A stretch of DNA of 64,000 nucleotides from assembly GCA_958510825.1 (NCBI GenBank), contig OY294044.1:77484895-77548894 (forward strand). The letters run 5' to 3'. Shown here one piece after another: positions 35,734 to 46,986 of the stretch. The stretch's first letter is position 1. Each line of letters opens with the position of its first letter. The notes beneath the pieces were generated by a model. The model made no database searches, was not told the origin of the DNA, and worked only from the letters and a program-made list of their open reading frames with translations. The translations under genes and the position numbers were made by a program. Source of the stretch: Brachypterus glaber (lineage: Eukaryota > Arthropoda > Insecta > Coleoptera > Kateretidae).

Positions 35734-36056
35734 GTCAAACCTCCGTCCACATGGCAGCAATACACGGCCAAGCGAAAATGTTACTTCTTTTATCTAATTA
35801 CGGCGCTGATATCAACTCCAGAGAGGGATGCTCGGGTTACACGGCCCTACATATCGCAGTAGAAAACCGAGATAATACTCTCATAGACATACTTTTGTCA
35901 TTGCCCCAATTGGATGTAGAGCAGTCATCATATGGAGGCAAAAGTGCCTTGCAAATTAGCTCAATATGCCCGAAAAATATACAAAGGAAATTGGAAAAGA
36001 ATGGTGTTAGTCCGTGCAATAGTGAGGACGAATTTGATTCCTCTGATGATGATGAT
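35734..36056 (+). CDS. cact: Cactus / I-kappa-B, ankyrin repeats 4-6 and acidic tail exon
   Basis: The acceptor TTTTTCAG|GT joins the phase-1 donor at 12688 to give NYVGQTSVHMAAIHG. The exon encodes ankyrin repeats GQTSVHMAAIHGQAKMLLLL (with YGADINSREG), GYTALHIAVENRDNTLIDIL (with LDVEQSSYGG) and a degenerate last repeat (KSALQISSIC). An acidic SEDEFDSSDDDD segment follows, as in the PEST-like C-terminus of Cactus proteins. GADIN-REG and DVEQ are strongly I-kappa-B-like. The donor GAT|GTAAGT is phase 0. The upstream intron is 23,045 bp. Confidence 0.87.
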
Positions 36057-36659
36057 GTAAGTATCCTTAAAAGGATGTTTATTCAAAATATTATGTTTGA
36101 TTTATTTTAGACATTTATTGATAGGAAATTAAATTAAATTCGTTACAGATCATAAACCTATAGTTATTCTCCATTAATGATCCTGTAACTCGCCTTTACC
36201 GCAAACTAAAATAATGGCTGAATAAAATGCTTCTAAGAAGTATGCTGATGCTTTAAGTGAATTAAATTTTTTATGAAAGTTAGTTATCACGAAATAATTA
36301 CCACCGCTATAGGAACTCCGCACATTTTTTTTAAACCTTAACCAAAATCTCGGTAATTTTCCATAAGATCTTTTCTTTGACAACAAACTTGAATGAAAAC
36401 TGAAATTATTCCGGATTATTCGAAGACTCGCGTCTTATTCGGAAAATTATTTTTTATGATTTAAATACCTAAACAAAATAAAACATTTAAATTAAAAAGA
36501 CTATTTTGCGAATCAGAGGGAAATATACCTAGTAGGTGTTATAAATACAGAAATATTACTTGGTATTTTACAGGCGTCAAAATAAAAACAAAAACGCGAT
36601 AATAAATAAAAATAAAATATTCTCGGACCCCCGGATAAGTAGATATGGTATTGTCAGGG

Positions 36660-36920
36660 GTAACATCATAAGTGATACTAGGTTAGGTATCGGTGTTTTT
36701 TTACATAAATTTTACGAATATTAATCTCAATGACTAAAATGCAACGATTGCTTTAGCAGGAGTTGCATTTTCCAAAAATTGGGATTAATATGAGTAAAAT
36801 TTGAAAGTAAAACACCGGTACCTAACCTTAAAACGTCCCAACATTACGATTTTAAATTAGAGAAAAGAGGGGTAAAAAAACATCGTACGGATAAGGTATT
36901 TTTACTTATCAGTACAGCAT

Positions 36921-36935
<15 letters not shown>
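36660..36935 (+). repeat. Dispersed repeat with internal hairpin, family F copy 1
   Basis: An internal hairpin pairs AGGTTAGGTATCGGTGTT (about 36681) with AACACCGGTACCTAACCT (about 36815-36832). The segment from TGCATTTTCCAAAAATT through AGAGAAAAGAGGGGTAAAAA to TTATCAGTACAGCAT recurs at 41880-42145. Lies in the last cact intron. Confidence 0.6.

Positions 36936-36966
<31 letters not shown>
36924..36966. repeat. (TA)n microsatellite
   Basis: An uninterrupted run of about 21 TA dinucleotides follows the family F repeat, probably its expanded 3' end; the copy at 42145 has a shorter TATATATATA. Confidence 0.9.
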
Positions 36967-36969
<3 letters not shown>

Positions 36970-37168
36970 TATAGTCTCACTATAATATAGTATGATTGGA
37001 CCGAAAGAAACGTGGTCAAAAATACTGTTAAATGATTGGTTAATCAAAACATTAAAAATAACCTATAGGAAGTAATAAATTCCTGGAACTCATCTAGCTC
37101 AGCCATATATGGCTACATTAAAGTAGCAACAGTTAAATACACGTGTGTAATTTTTTTTTTTTTTTCAG

Positions 37169-37240
37169 ATATTTGACAATGAATATGAAAATGCACCTTC
37201 AATGTTCGTAGGCAGTAATTTAGTAGGAGCAAGTGCCTAA
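37169..37240 (+). CDS. cact: Cactus / I-kappa-B, C-terminal coding exon
   Basis: After a long T tract and CAG at 37168, a phase-0 exon reads IFDNEYENAPSMFVGSN and stops at TAA 37238-37240. It continues the acidic tail (DSSDDDD-IFDNEYE). It is only 24 codons, but phase, polypyrimidine tract and protein context all agree. A polyadenylation signal AATAAA lies 76 bp downstream at 37316. Confidence 0.75.
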   Translation: MFDNEYENAPSMFVGSNLVGASA

Positions 37241-37315
37241 CAAATGTTATTTTATTTTTTAATTATTTTAAAAATACCTAAATGGTAAAAGGATCGAGGA
37301 TTAGAGTTGTCCATA

Positions 37316-37321
37316 AATAAA
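37316..37321 (+). terminator. Putative cact polyadenylation signal
   Basis: The canonical AATAAA is the first after the cact stop codon and is well placed for a short 3' UTR. Other AATAAA words in this AT-rich DNA mean it is a prediction only. Confidence 0.45.
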
Positions 37322-38543
37322 GTCACACTGAGGAAGAGGAGGCCTAGCCCAGCACGACGCTAGGTTTAAGGGGAGGAGAGTCAAAAATTATAAAATTACC
37401 GTGACGTCATTTATAGATAGATAAAGAATGTAATGGGATGTTTAGTAATTATGTTCCTAATTTTTGCCCATTTTCGCCCACCTGATTTCACTGTTTGTCC
37501 TATCTTATCATTTTGGTCTAACTTTTCCTCCAGATAGTTAACATAATTGTTAAACAGCCTCTAACGTGTAAGGAAGATTTGATAATAAGAAAATTGCCAA
37601 AAATTAAAAACTGTGATCTTAGATATGTAAGGGTACATCTAAAATTCCATTAATAAAGCATATTTTAAGTATTATTATAATCTTAGAAAAGATATTTAAT
37701 TAATAGTTATAAAAATGGATGTAAGTGCCTTTGCTGCAATTACAACAGACGCCAGCGCTTATGCAGTTGGTTCAGTCCTAACACAAGGCACTACCCGGTT
37801 TTTGTGGCTTCGGGCGGTAGATAAAAAATTTCTGTGTAACTGAGTGAAATAAGCTGTATAATTAACAATGGGCAATTTTTGCCAGGACAAAATTTAACAC
37901 ATATAATGTTTTTTTTTTCATATATACATACCTACATGCTCTTTACATGTAAAGAGCAAACAATTGACGTGTTCACCGAACAAAATGTTACTAAACGTAG
38001 TTTGTCAACGCCAAACTTTTTTAAGATTATAATCTCTAAATTTAAAAATCTAATAGGTCTTAAATTAAGACCGTTATTTTAAGATTTTTTATAAAAATTT
38101 GAAAAATTTTGAATGTACTCTTTCACCTACATCATGGCATTAATCATATCTTATGAATCATACCAATTAGTAACATTTTATTTAGTTTTATATACTATTT
38201 GTTACAGACGAATAGGCATATAAATAATTTTTTGTTATAGTATATTTATAAATAAAAAAATCTTGTCCATTAACTCGTGCATTTTACTTAATATATTCAA
38301 TTATCACAAAAATATTAAAATATACTTGCCAGCAGACTAGATAAATAAACGAACATCACGAGACGAAGTGGCGTTCCTCAGCAAAATTAGCAAGAGGTAA
38401 GTGATTATAATAATCATCATAATTATAATCAAAAATAATTATTTTTGATTTATAAATAAAAAATTTATTTTCCAGAACTAATTATCCCATTAAAGCCTAG
38501 CGTATGATTTATCATACGTTTCTTTAATTACAAATCCAAAATC
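37322..38543. other. Intergenic between cact and mRpL4, no gene
   Basis: AT-rich; no exon or clear element boundary. Short frames near 37879-38082 lack coding features. Confidence 0.45.
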
Positions 38544-38748
38544 TAAAGAACTATCACTTTCGGGTTTAGACCGTGTTAATGGATTTTCACTTTCCGACGT
38601 TTCGTCTCTTACTACTAGAGACATCTTCAGGGATTAATCTGAAACAGTTTCAGATTAATCCCTGAAGATGTCTCTAGTAGTAAGAGACGAAACGTCGGAA
38701 AGTGAAAATCCATTAACACGGTCTAAACCCGAAAGTGAAAGTTCTTTA
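38544..38748. repeat. Near-perfect palindrome with hammerhead-like core words
   Basis: The 102-bp arms (38544-38645 and 38647-38748) are exact inverse copies apart from one position, around a single central A. Each arm carries CTGAAGA, a GTCTCT/AGAGAC hairpin and GAAACGTC (right arm 38662-38696). This order matches a hammerhead ribozyme core (CUGANGA, stem II, GAAAC), of the type reported in Penelope-like retroelement repeats. Sequence like the ACTTTCGGG edge extends no further. Activity is not claimed. Confidence 0.8.
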
Positions 38749-39159
38749 TATCTTAATGGCCGTGAAAGCTTAAAATCTAAAAATCCAAAATCAATAATAC
38801 ACTTCCGCACATTAAATTCCGGACACCATTCTCTACTTTTGTTTGTTTTAACTGAAAAAATGACAACTTTCAGGAAAATCCTGATATCTCCTAAACAAGA
38901 AGTAAAAATGTAAAAAAATAAAATAATCATTAAAACTGCGGCAATAAGAAAGACTTTAATAATTTGATAAACAGTTGCAGTGGCGTACCATGCAAGTCCT
39001 AGAAGATGGGGTAAAAAACATAGTTGTACATTATTTGTTGCTGTTAATACGAAAAAAAAAGTTGTCAGTGTCATTAATTTTACAAGAATATTTTATTTAT
39101 ATTTTTATTATTTATACAATTCATAATTACCATTTGTTTCTTAATTCTATTTTTTAACT

Positions 39160-39235
39160 GATGATGGCCCAAAACCAGGTGCCGAAACGTTTTGAATAGA
39201 ATAAAAAAATATAAACAAATAGTTTTTATTCTGCC
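39160..39235 (+). other. Second hammerhead-like motif
   Basis: CTGATGA (39168-39174) is followed by TGGCCC...GTGCC able to form a short stem, then GAAACG (39184-39189). The arrangement is the same as in the palindrome at 38544-38748, about 0.5 kb away. It could be a Penelope-like retroelement terminal motif. Stems I and III are not convincingly present. Confidence 0.35.
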
Positions 39236-40249
39236 TATTCCCAAGAAAAATAATTAATTATGAAAAAAAATAATAATCATTCTTAAAACAATTAAAAGTA
39301 GAGAATGTTTAAGCTTCAAAACAAAAAAAAAAGAATCAGTTAAATCCATTAATTTTGAATTTAAAAAATGTCAATTTTTCAGGTGTCCAGAATTTAATGT
39401 GCGGCAGTGTATATTCTTTACAAGTTAATTTTTATTAGGTCGTATCTCCCATTTAATGTTTGCAAGAGTTTTCAAATTAAGGTTGTTTTTTCGTTAATAA
39501 TAAAATGTATTATAATAAATAATTAATCAGAAAACATTCTTATGGCTCATCCTCAAATACTTAATACCAATATGTTAGGGGTCATACTTGAACGCAAAAT
39601 GTTGCAATTTTAACCAACCTCTCCCATGTAAGGTTACATCTCAGTAACGCCGAGACTTGCCCCTACCCATATTAACAACATCTCCAGCTGCTGAAACTAT
39701 ACAGTTTCGATAAAAATCGTAACATAATATTATGTACATGTATGTCAGTTATTACCACAAAATATAATATTAATGTTTGTGATGTTTGATTTTGTTCTCT
39801 GAATATAAGTTAAATAAAATACATATAACAATTTTATGATGTTAAAATCTCAATTTACCCTAAAATGGACTAGTTATATAAATACCTACCCAGGGGCAAA
39901 TTTATTTCACTTTAAGGGGGGGGCATCCATAAGGAAAAAAAATTGCGCCTTCGCCAAAAATATAATTTTGAAGGTATTTCTATGCTAATATATCTCGCTG
40001 GGGGGGGGCCATGGCCTTTTAAAGTTGAATCATTTTTATTAAAATTTCGTTTATATATTCTATCCAAAAATTTACACTAAAATAAAATAAAAACTATCCA
40101 AAATTAGTTCAATATAATCGAAGTTACAGTTGAAAAACAGTGGTCACTCTTTTCAAGACATACAGATTTTTTTTATGGAAATCAGTTATTTTGTATATAA
40201 AACTACATGTATACAAAAAGTTTTATCAGTAAGTGTTATGCTATGCGCA
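39236..40249. other. Intergenic, repeats only
   Basis: No gene. G-rich tracts near 39915 and 40004 resemble the ends of other dispersed repeats in the window; nothing else recognisable. Confidence 0.4.
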
Positions 40250-40625
40250 GGGCCGTAGCGAAGAAAATTTTGTGGGAGGGAGAAGGTAAAACAAACCTAA
40301 AAATACCACTACTTTCCTCCACTAAAAAGTTAAACTAAAAAAAAAGGTTCTCACCTCCAAAACTCCAAAAAATCTTTGTCCTTGAAAGTTTGTACAAGTA
40401 AAAATTTTTTTTAACCAAACCAAAATTTTCACCTTTTCGTAAAATATACAGCTCTTTAATTTTGAATCCTTGCAATATACAACTTTTGTCTGAATCCCTG
40501 CAATATGCAAGTTGTTTCTTTGTGAAATGCCTATCAAACTTTTGTATTTTGAATCCATAAAATATACAACTTTTGTTTTGGATCAATGAAATAAACAACT
40601 TTTCAAGATAGGTGGGGGGGACGCT
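40250..40625 (-). repeat. Dispersed repeat with minisatellite, reverse relative of 4210-4690
   Basis: Reverse-complement reading gives ATCTTGAAAAGTTG and repeated AAAGTTGTATATTTTATGG-type units. A GGGCCGTAGCG word in plus sense is at 40251. It abuts the 3' end of mRpL4. Open frames on its minus strand are repeat translations. Confidence 0.55.
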
Positions 40626-40689
40626 ATGGGAAAGTAAAATAAACCAAATGACATACAAAAACATATTTTTATTAACTACTATAAACTTT

Positions 40690-43600
40690 TTAAACTTGAT
40701 TTAATTTATATTTGGCCATAACAGCTCTAGTATCATTCTTATGCAGGTGTGTTAAAATTTTATTTTCAAGTAAATCTAGAGCTGGCCTAGTTAGTACCAA
40801 AGTATCGTGTTTTAACATAGAATATACATTCAAGCCATACAAAGGCATTAAATTAAAATGTTTTATTTCATCTGTAGCTACTGTAATGTTCCTGGGCATT
40901 ATATCTGTATCATCAACAAATAAAACCGAAGGGCCCCAATTTCTACTTTTTGCTAATTCCTCCAAAAAGGTATATTCATCTGTTGGAATTTCTAAACTGT
41001 CAACAATATGCAAATCGTCTTGGGCTAGTTTCACTGAAAGCATCGATCTCAAACCATAAAGTCTGGTATAAAATGGTAACATGTAGAAATGAGTTGTCGG
41101 TGATCTTGGGCCATGGATTACGCCACCCCCTTTAAATAGGGGGCTTCTTATTGAACCGTGTCTAGCTCTGCCCATACCTAAAATATACATAATACTGCAA
41201 ATGAAAGTTTTATACTGTTTTTCCGAGGGGTTTTGAGATATGGGCATAGCTGCAAAAAGCAAGAGTCTTGGCACTCTAGGCCAGGAGCTCCCTAAAATTG
41301 GACAAAAGTCCCCTATAGAATTCAGAATAACTAATTAGAGTATCAAATTCTACAATATTTGTTTTATATATACATTCGATAAAAATTGTCGCTGTCGCAC
41401 TTTTTAAAAGTTAAAAACTCAATATTTTTTTTGACATTGGAAATGTCTTATGGCTCAAAAGCCATGAATTTTTGTCACAATTGTCACGATTTTTGTGGGA
41501 TTTTCCTCACGATTTTGTCAGAATTGTCACGATTTTTGTTGGGTTTTCCTCACGATTTTATCACAATTATCACGATTTTTGTTGGGACTTTCCACACGAT
41601 TTCTCAAGATTATGTCACAATTGTGGCGATTTTTGTTGATATTTTCCTCACGATTTATCACGATTCTCGCGGTTTTTGTTGGGATATTTCTCACGATTTT
41701 GTCACAGTTGTCGCAGTTTTTGTTGGGATATTTCTCACGGTTTTTGCTGGAATTTTTCTCATGTAGGCCATAGGCGTTAGGGAACGTTCAAGTATTACGT
41801 AACGCAAATTTTTATCATTTTGGACCCCCCCCTGCAACGCTATTTTTCTATACCATTAACATGGGCGTAACACTCCAAAATGCATTTTCCAAAAATTCGG
41901 ATTATTATGAGTAAAATTAGAAAAAAAAAGCACCGGTACCTAACCTAGTATCACGAATTGGTGTTTAGGGAGATAATATAATTTATATTAATTACACATA
42001 CCTCTTAATTATAACGTATTAATCCACAAATAAATTATATCTTATAAATTAAAAAGCAAACAATAAGCACGATTTTAGATTAGAGAAAAGAGGGGTAAAA
42101 AAAACCAGGGGTAAGGTATTTTCAATTATCAGTACAGCATTATATATATACCAGGTGCCACAAAATAGTGGTACACCCTATAAGTTTTTTGTTTATTAAC
42201 TTATCAAAATGGTGGATGTAAATAATTGAATAAACTGCATTTTTTGACATTGTAAAAAATATTCTGCCACTTCCGGTTTCACCGGAAATTACCTCAACTT
42301 TTGATTTTTAAATGCAACACTATATTTTTACATACTTTGGTTCAAAATTGAATTCCGAGTACAAGCATGCATAATTTGTCAATCTTTGACAGAACACGTA
42401 ATTTTTTAATTAAATTTTAATATTTATTTTGTTTAAAACATACAACTTAGTTACCTGAGAATTTCTAATAAAAAACAAAAAAACGATCGTTGATAGCTAT
42501 ACCTACGTTACATACGTTTTATCGTTAATAAATTATTAATTTCTTATTGCATTTAATAATTTTAACAATTTAACGTATTAATTATTTAAAGTACCTAATT
42601 ACTACTCATATGAACCATCGTTGTTTGTTTGTTATTAGAAATTCTAAGGTAACTAAGTTTTATGTTAAAAAAAAATATATCATTAAAATACAGAAAATGT
42701 TCCTTTTATAAATGCATTGTTTTTGTTTTATGTTATATTTTTTTGAAATTTAACTTAAAAAATATTAACAATTAGAACAAATACAATAGTCAATTTTTTG
42801 TGGTAATGCCGGTTAACCAGTATGTTACTCTTTCTCTGTTTAATTGATGAGTTAAAAAGAGAGAGACATACATATTCCCCTAACTTGGTTAGTAACCGCT
42901 GCTCCACAAAAAATAGGCAATTAACTCACTAAAAAAGTTGTTTTATTGTTGATTTTTTATTTGTTTTTTTTTATGTTATTTTTTTCCAATGAATTTTGAT
43001 TGAAATCCAATGAAATCCAAAAGAAAAAAATATGTGATTTAATGGTAATACGGTACCAGCACATTCCCATTTAAAAAAAAATGAGTTTTATTGAAAAAAA
43101 ATATTTGTCTAGTTGAAAAGATTTCCAAATTGGCTAATAATTGAATAAAACGTTGTTTCATATTTTTCCTAAGAAAACCACTAAGCCAAGAATAATTTTG
43201 CATATTTCAAAGCTAACTAGATATAAAATTAAAATTTAATTAAAAAATGAAATGTTCTGTTCAAAATTGACAAATTATACATCGACACTCCCAACCAACA
43301 AGGATGTAACTCAAGTTAGACCCATGTTGAGTTATACTCATAGGTAAACGCCTTGAAAAAAGACACACATGGTGGTACTACTCAGGTTTCTCCACAGTCC
43401 ACTTTAAGCAAAAGTTTACTTAATTTTACTAAAGTAAGAAATTCTAAACTTGAATATTATCAGAAACAAACATAAATAAACAATAAATACTTAAACAGTT
43501 AAATAGAGAATTTTATAAGCTTTCAAATGATGTATCACATGACTTCCTTTTCCACTTCAATCATTTACCCACCCTTAAATAACAAAAAAAAAATATTTTA

Positions 43601-46126
43601 GAAATTTAGCTGTTGTGAAAAATGACAATATATGAGTTACGGCTTTGTTGCTTGGGGGTATCGACATGGTTGTACTCAGAATTCAATTTTGAATCAAAAT
43701 ACAGGGTGTTCCATACCTGGCATGCCAAAATTTAAGAGGTGATTCTAGATCCAAAAATATAAAAAAAGTTCCTATAAAGGTTGGTCCGGAAATGAGCCCT
43801 AAGGGATCTAGGGCCCTTTAAAATTGTAATAAAAATAAGGTTTATAATTAATAACTCGGGTACCGTTTAAGCTAGAGCGGCTTTTGCATGTATACTAGTA
43901 TTAATAAGGGCAATAAGTTTATCTTAATTTATTTTTTTAATTTATCCAGAGGCGTGCCCAGACGGACAAAATATATGAGGCTTAAAACATTTTTGCCCCA
44001 AACTTTTCTATGTGTATGTTTTTTGGATTTATTGTAAAAAATATAGATTTCTAGAGTAAAAATACATATAAAATATCATATAGTGTAACACTGTAGGAGC
44101 TACCGTTATCAAAAAAAATGCAATTAAGAGGAAGTAACATTTTGTGCCACCAAAAACGTTACTTTTTAAAAGGCTATTACTCCTTTAATATTAAATTTAG
44201 GTGTTTTGGTGTATAATACTTTTTTGCTCAGTTTTAAATGAAGAATCACCCTGCTGCATTAAAATTTTATTGGTGCTTTTTTTTGTTCCCCATTCAATAC
44301 GTCATCTTCGAAGGGCCGTAGCTCCCTTAGGGCTCATTTCCGGACCAACCTTTATAGAAACTTTTTTTCATATTTTTGGATGTAGAATCACCTCTTAAAT
44401 TTCGGTACGCGAGTTCTGGAACAGGCTGTATGTAAAAATATACAGGGTGTCCTATTTAAAAATCAAAATTTGAAGTCATTTCCGAAGAAACCGGAAGTGA
44501 CAAAATATTTTTTACAATGTCAAAAAATGCAGTTTATTCAATTATTTACATCCTCCAAATTTCATTTTGATAAGTTAATAAACAAAAAGGTTATTGGGTG
44601 TACCACTATTTTGTGGCACCCGGTATATATACATATATATATTTATATATTGGATTTTTGTTTTTAATAGAAATTTTTAAAAACTGGTTCCACCTTAAAT
44701 CCGCCATTAGAACAAAAAAAATTGGTTTTAGCTACCACAAAAACACCTAAGGTAAAGTTCAGGTATTACGTTACGCTCCTAGGGGGGGTGGGGGTCATTT
44801 TGAAGTGTTACACCCATGTTAATGGTATAGGAAAATCGCGTTACGGGGGGGGGGTCAAAATGATCAAAATTTGCGTTACGTAATACGTTCCCTAAATTCC
44901 ATTTTCTTTTTCAGATTCCATCAAAACTGTCCAAAATTTGCAGCCATATTGGATCCGCTATTTTTAATTTTGAATTTTTTAAAACAGTTTCTATTTCAGC
45001 ATCCTCAAAAACCCCTGAATACCTATTTTCCTTAGAATCCAATAGAATCTAACAGATTTGGCCGCCATATTGGATCCGTCATTTTAAATTTCGAATTTAA
45101 AAAAAACAGATTTGGTTTCAGTAACCACAAAAATCCCCAGTTACCAATTTTTACGATGTTACGGACAAAATCCGACAAAACGAAGGTCTCCTGGCCCATA
45201 GTGCAGTGTCAGACAAATGCCTAAATATCCAAAACTAAACATTTTTAGATACATGCTTATTTTAACATTTTTTCTAAAAATAGTTTATTCTGTAAGTAAA
45301 ATAGATTATTCTATAGATAAAAATATCATCAAAAGACAGTAAATTAAAAATTGCACAGTAAATATTTTTGCAACAGGTTTGAATAGTACATGTTTGTGTA
45401 TAGAATATAGTTATGTTTTATAAAATAAACTACACAGTATATTCACACATCCAATTTTTGAATCTGTTTTGAAAATATTCACTGTGCTATTTTTAATTTA
45501 CTATCTTGCTTGATGAAACAGACCATAGTTTACTGGTGATTAATTTATGCTGGCCACCTAGATCTAATCCCTATGGCCAGCTCCTGAAAATGATTGGATT
45601 GCCTATAAACATTTTATATAAATTTACACAGAATATTAGAACTCAACCCCCTAGGGTAGTCTATTTATTGCAGAATTCTGCAAAATTCCCATAGGATGTT
45701 AAACAGATTCGTACTCCTACAGGGTAACACACTATATTAAACCTATTATATGTATAATATATACCTATATTATGTATAATACATACCTTTTTGTGGCCAT
45801 GGTTTTCTTCCTCCTCCTCTGACTTCAAATCTTAGTTTTGTGTGAGCGTAACTAACATATCTATAGAGTTGTTGCCATCTAATATTTTGATGTATAATAT
45901 CTATTCTTGGATTTACTGCAAAAACATCAGGATGAAGTTCTAATATTCCCAATTTGGTTTCATCAATGGTGTCCAAACTTTCTAGCCACACTTGCCGAGG
46001 TTTTTGATATTTTGATGGATACAACAATTTTCTTGGTTCTACAGCATCATTTTGAGCTAATAAAGTTGAATATAAGCGACTTACACATGCACAATTTCGT
46101 ATTTTGGGTAATATATTAGACAACAT
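40690..46126 (-). CDS. mRpL4: Mitochondrial ribosomal protein L4 (uL4m), two exons
   Basis: A large-subunit protein of the mitochondrial ribosome. Exon 1 is 46126-45787, exon 2 is 41177-40690 (stop 40690-40692), 275 residues. The donor AAAAG|GTATGT and acceptor TTTTAG|GT join in phase 1 to give [14 protein letters not shown], the highly conserved L4 loop. Other family matches are [27 protein letters not shown] and [20 protein letters not shown]. The first ~25 residues ([20 protein letters not shown]) look like a mitochondrial presequence. The 4,609-bp intron holds several nested MITEs and a minisatellite. Length fits the family, so both exons appear complete. Confidence 0.93.
41470..41765. 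repeat. ~50-bp minisatellite in the mRpL4 intron
   Basis: About six imperfect units are built from TTTGTCACAATTGTCACGAT, TTTTTGTTGGG and TTTCCTCACGATT. Two overlapping long frames here encode only the periodic peptide and are not genes. Confidence 0.8.
41771..41885 (+). repeat. ACGTAACGC repeat, partial copy
   Basis: AGGGAACGTTCAAGTATTAC, GTAACGCAAATTTT, ATCATTTTGGACCCCCCC and ATACCATTAACATGGGCGT match the fuller copy at 44752-44893 in reverse orientation. Similar TTACGTAACGC ends occur in the 4942-10869 element. Confidence 0.6.
41880..42145 (+). repeat. Family F repeat, copy 2
   Basis: It matches 36735-36930: GCATTTTCCAAAAATT, ACCGGTACCTAACCT, AGAGAAAAGAGGGGTAAAAA and TTATCAGTACAGCAT. An extra ~110 bp lies between the blocks in this copy. 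Confidence 0.6.
42151..44623. mobile_element. TA-flanked element with CCGGGTGCCAC ends, carrying nested insertions
   Basis: The left end CCAGGTGCCACAAAATAGTG and the inverse of the right end CCGGGTGCCACAAAATAGTG are flanked by TA (42149-42150, 44624-44625). Pairing runs about 150 bp inward, to CACTTCCGGTTTC and GGAAAT. The interior includes another hairpin (42445-42662, TTAGTTACC(T)GAGAATTTC / GAAATTCTAAGGTAACTAA) and the family B MITE (43702-44428). No transposase frame. Confidence 0.75.
43702..44428. mobile_element. ~720-bp TA-flanked MITE, family B copy 2
   Basis: Near-identical to 18916-19632 but in opposite orientation. The left end is CAGGGTGTTCCATACCTGGC; TA lies on each side (43700-43701, 44429-44430). 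Shared internal landmarks include CAGAGGCGTGCCCAGACGG, TTTCTATGTGTATGTTTTTT and TTTGTGCCACCAAAAACG. It sits inside the 42151-44623 element, so it inserted later. Confidence 0.85.
44752..44893 (-). repeat. ACGTAACGC MITE, fuller copy
   Basis: The ends pair: GTTCAGGTATTACGTTACGC versus GCGTTACGTAATACGTTCCC. G-runs flank ACACCCATGTTAATGGTAT. Relative of 41771-41885. Confidence 0.6.
44894..45338. other. mRpL4 intron, minor repeats
   Basis: A ~110-bp motif recurs twice at about 44950 and 45060 (GCCATATTGGATCCG followed by TTTTTAATTTTGAATTT-like sequence). No coding content. Confidence 0.45.
45339..45532. mobile_element. Palindromic MITE, family G copy 1
   Basis: AGTAAATTAAAAATTGCACA pairs with ATTTTTAATTTACTATCTTG, and the right end reads GATGAAACAGACCATAG. 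The same sequence is at 47579-47793. The left terminus of this copy looks altered. Confidence 0.65.
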
Positions 46127-46986
46127 TTTTACGCTTACTTCGCTAACATAACCTTACTTTTGAAATGCCAGTGAGCCTCAAAATGTTAGGATTTTCCGTC
46201 TCTCTCTTATGGCCGTTTCCCAATGACTTAAATTTAAGTAGAGGATAATGGAAAGCGTTGGTTTACGTTGGTTTTTTGGTTGCTTTAGTGTTTTTTTTTA
46301 ATGGGAGTCGTTGGTTTACTTTATGTTGATTTCTGCGCAGATAGCGGAATACGTTCCTCCCGTTCAACTCGTGGGATGGACCAGTGCACTGGCCATCATG
46401 ATGGCCCGTCGGTAAAGTTTTGCTGGGATGTTAAAGAATAAAGCGTTTGTATCATTAATCCTAGCATTTTTGGTTGTAAGCTTTTTTAAAAAAAAAATAG
46501 TCGGGGGCCCGGAGGAAAAAAAATCAGTCGGGGAGCCCGGTGGGAAAATAAAAGTCAGGGGGTCCGTAGGTTACTACCACCGGGCCCCGACTTTTTTCGA
46601 CGGCCCGGGCCCAGTCAGTATTTTATAAAAATAATACACAATTAAAAAAAAACTAAAAAACTGAAAAATTTATGGTCGAATAGAGAATTTTATTATGTTC
46701 AAAAATATAAATTAAACGACGATATAAAAAAGCCCTACGTCCTTTTATCCTTTACAGAGTGACAAAATAACGGGCACTGAAAACCACAGAACACTAGCTG
46801 AAAACTAGACATATAGTGAAAACGTAATGACGAATTTCACGTGGCACTTATTTTAAAAATTCCGGCACCCTAACGTCCCTTTAGGAAACAGTTTGAGAGC
46901 CACTACTTGATTGACACACATAACCTAAAACTTTGACAGGTTGAAACATATTTCTAGTGGTGCCCTTAAAAGTCCAATTTAGGATC
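46127..46986. promoter_or_regulatory. Divergent spacer between mRpL4 and mRpS18C
   Basis: The 860 bp separate the two start codons, so both promoters must lie here or in nearby upstream DNA. No specific TATA or initiator element can be claimed. A GGGCCCG repeat (46490-46620) has inserted between them, which argues against one compact shared promoter. Confidence 0.4.
46490..46620 (+). repeat. GGGCCCG-rich dispersed repeat
   Basis: TAGTCGGGGGCCCGGAGG, CAGTCGGGGAGCCCGG and CGGGCCCCGACTTTTTTCG resemble 30741-30985. It lies in the mRpL4-mRpS18C spacer. Confidence 0.5.

Noticed and set aside
41386..41773. Two overlapping open frames encoding periodic Phe/Ser/Leu-rich peptides
   Set aside because: They translate the ~50-bp minisatellite inside the mRpL4 intron in two phases; no independent coding signal.
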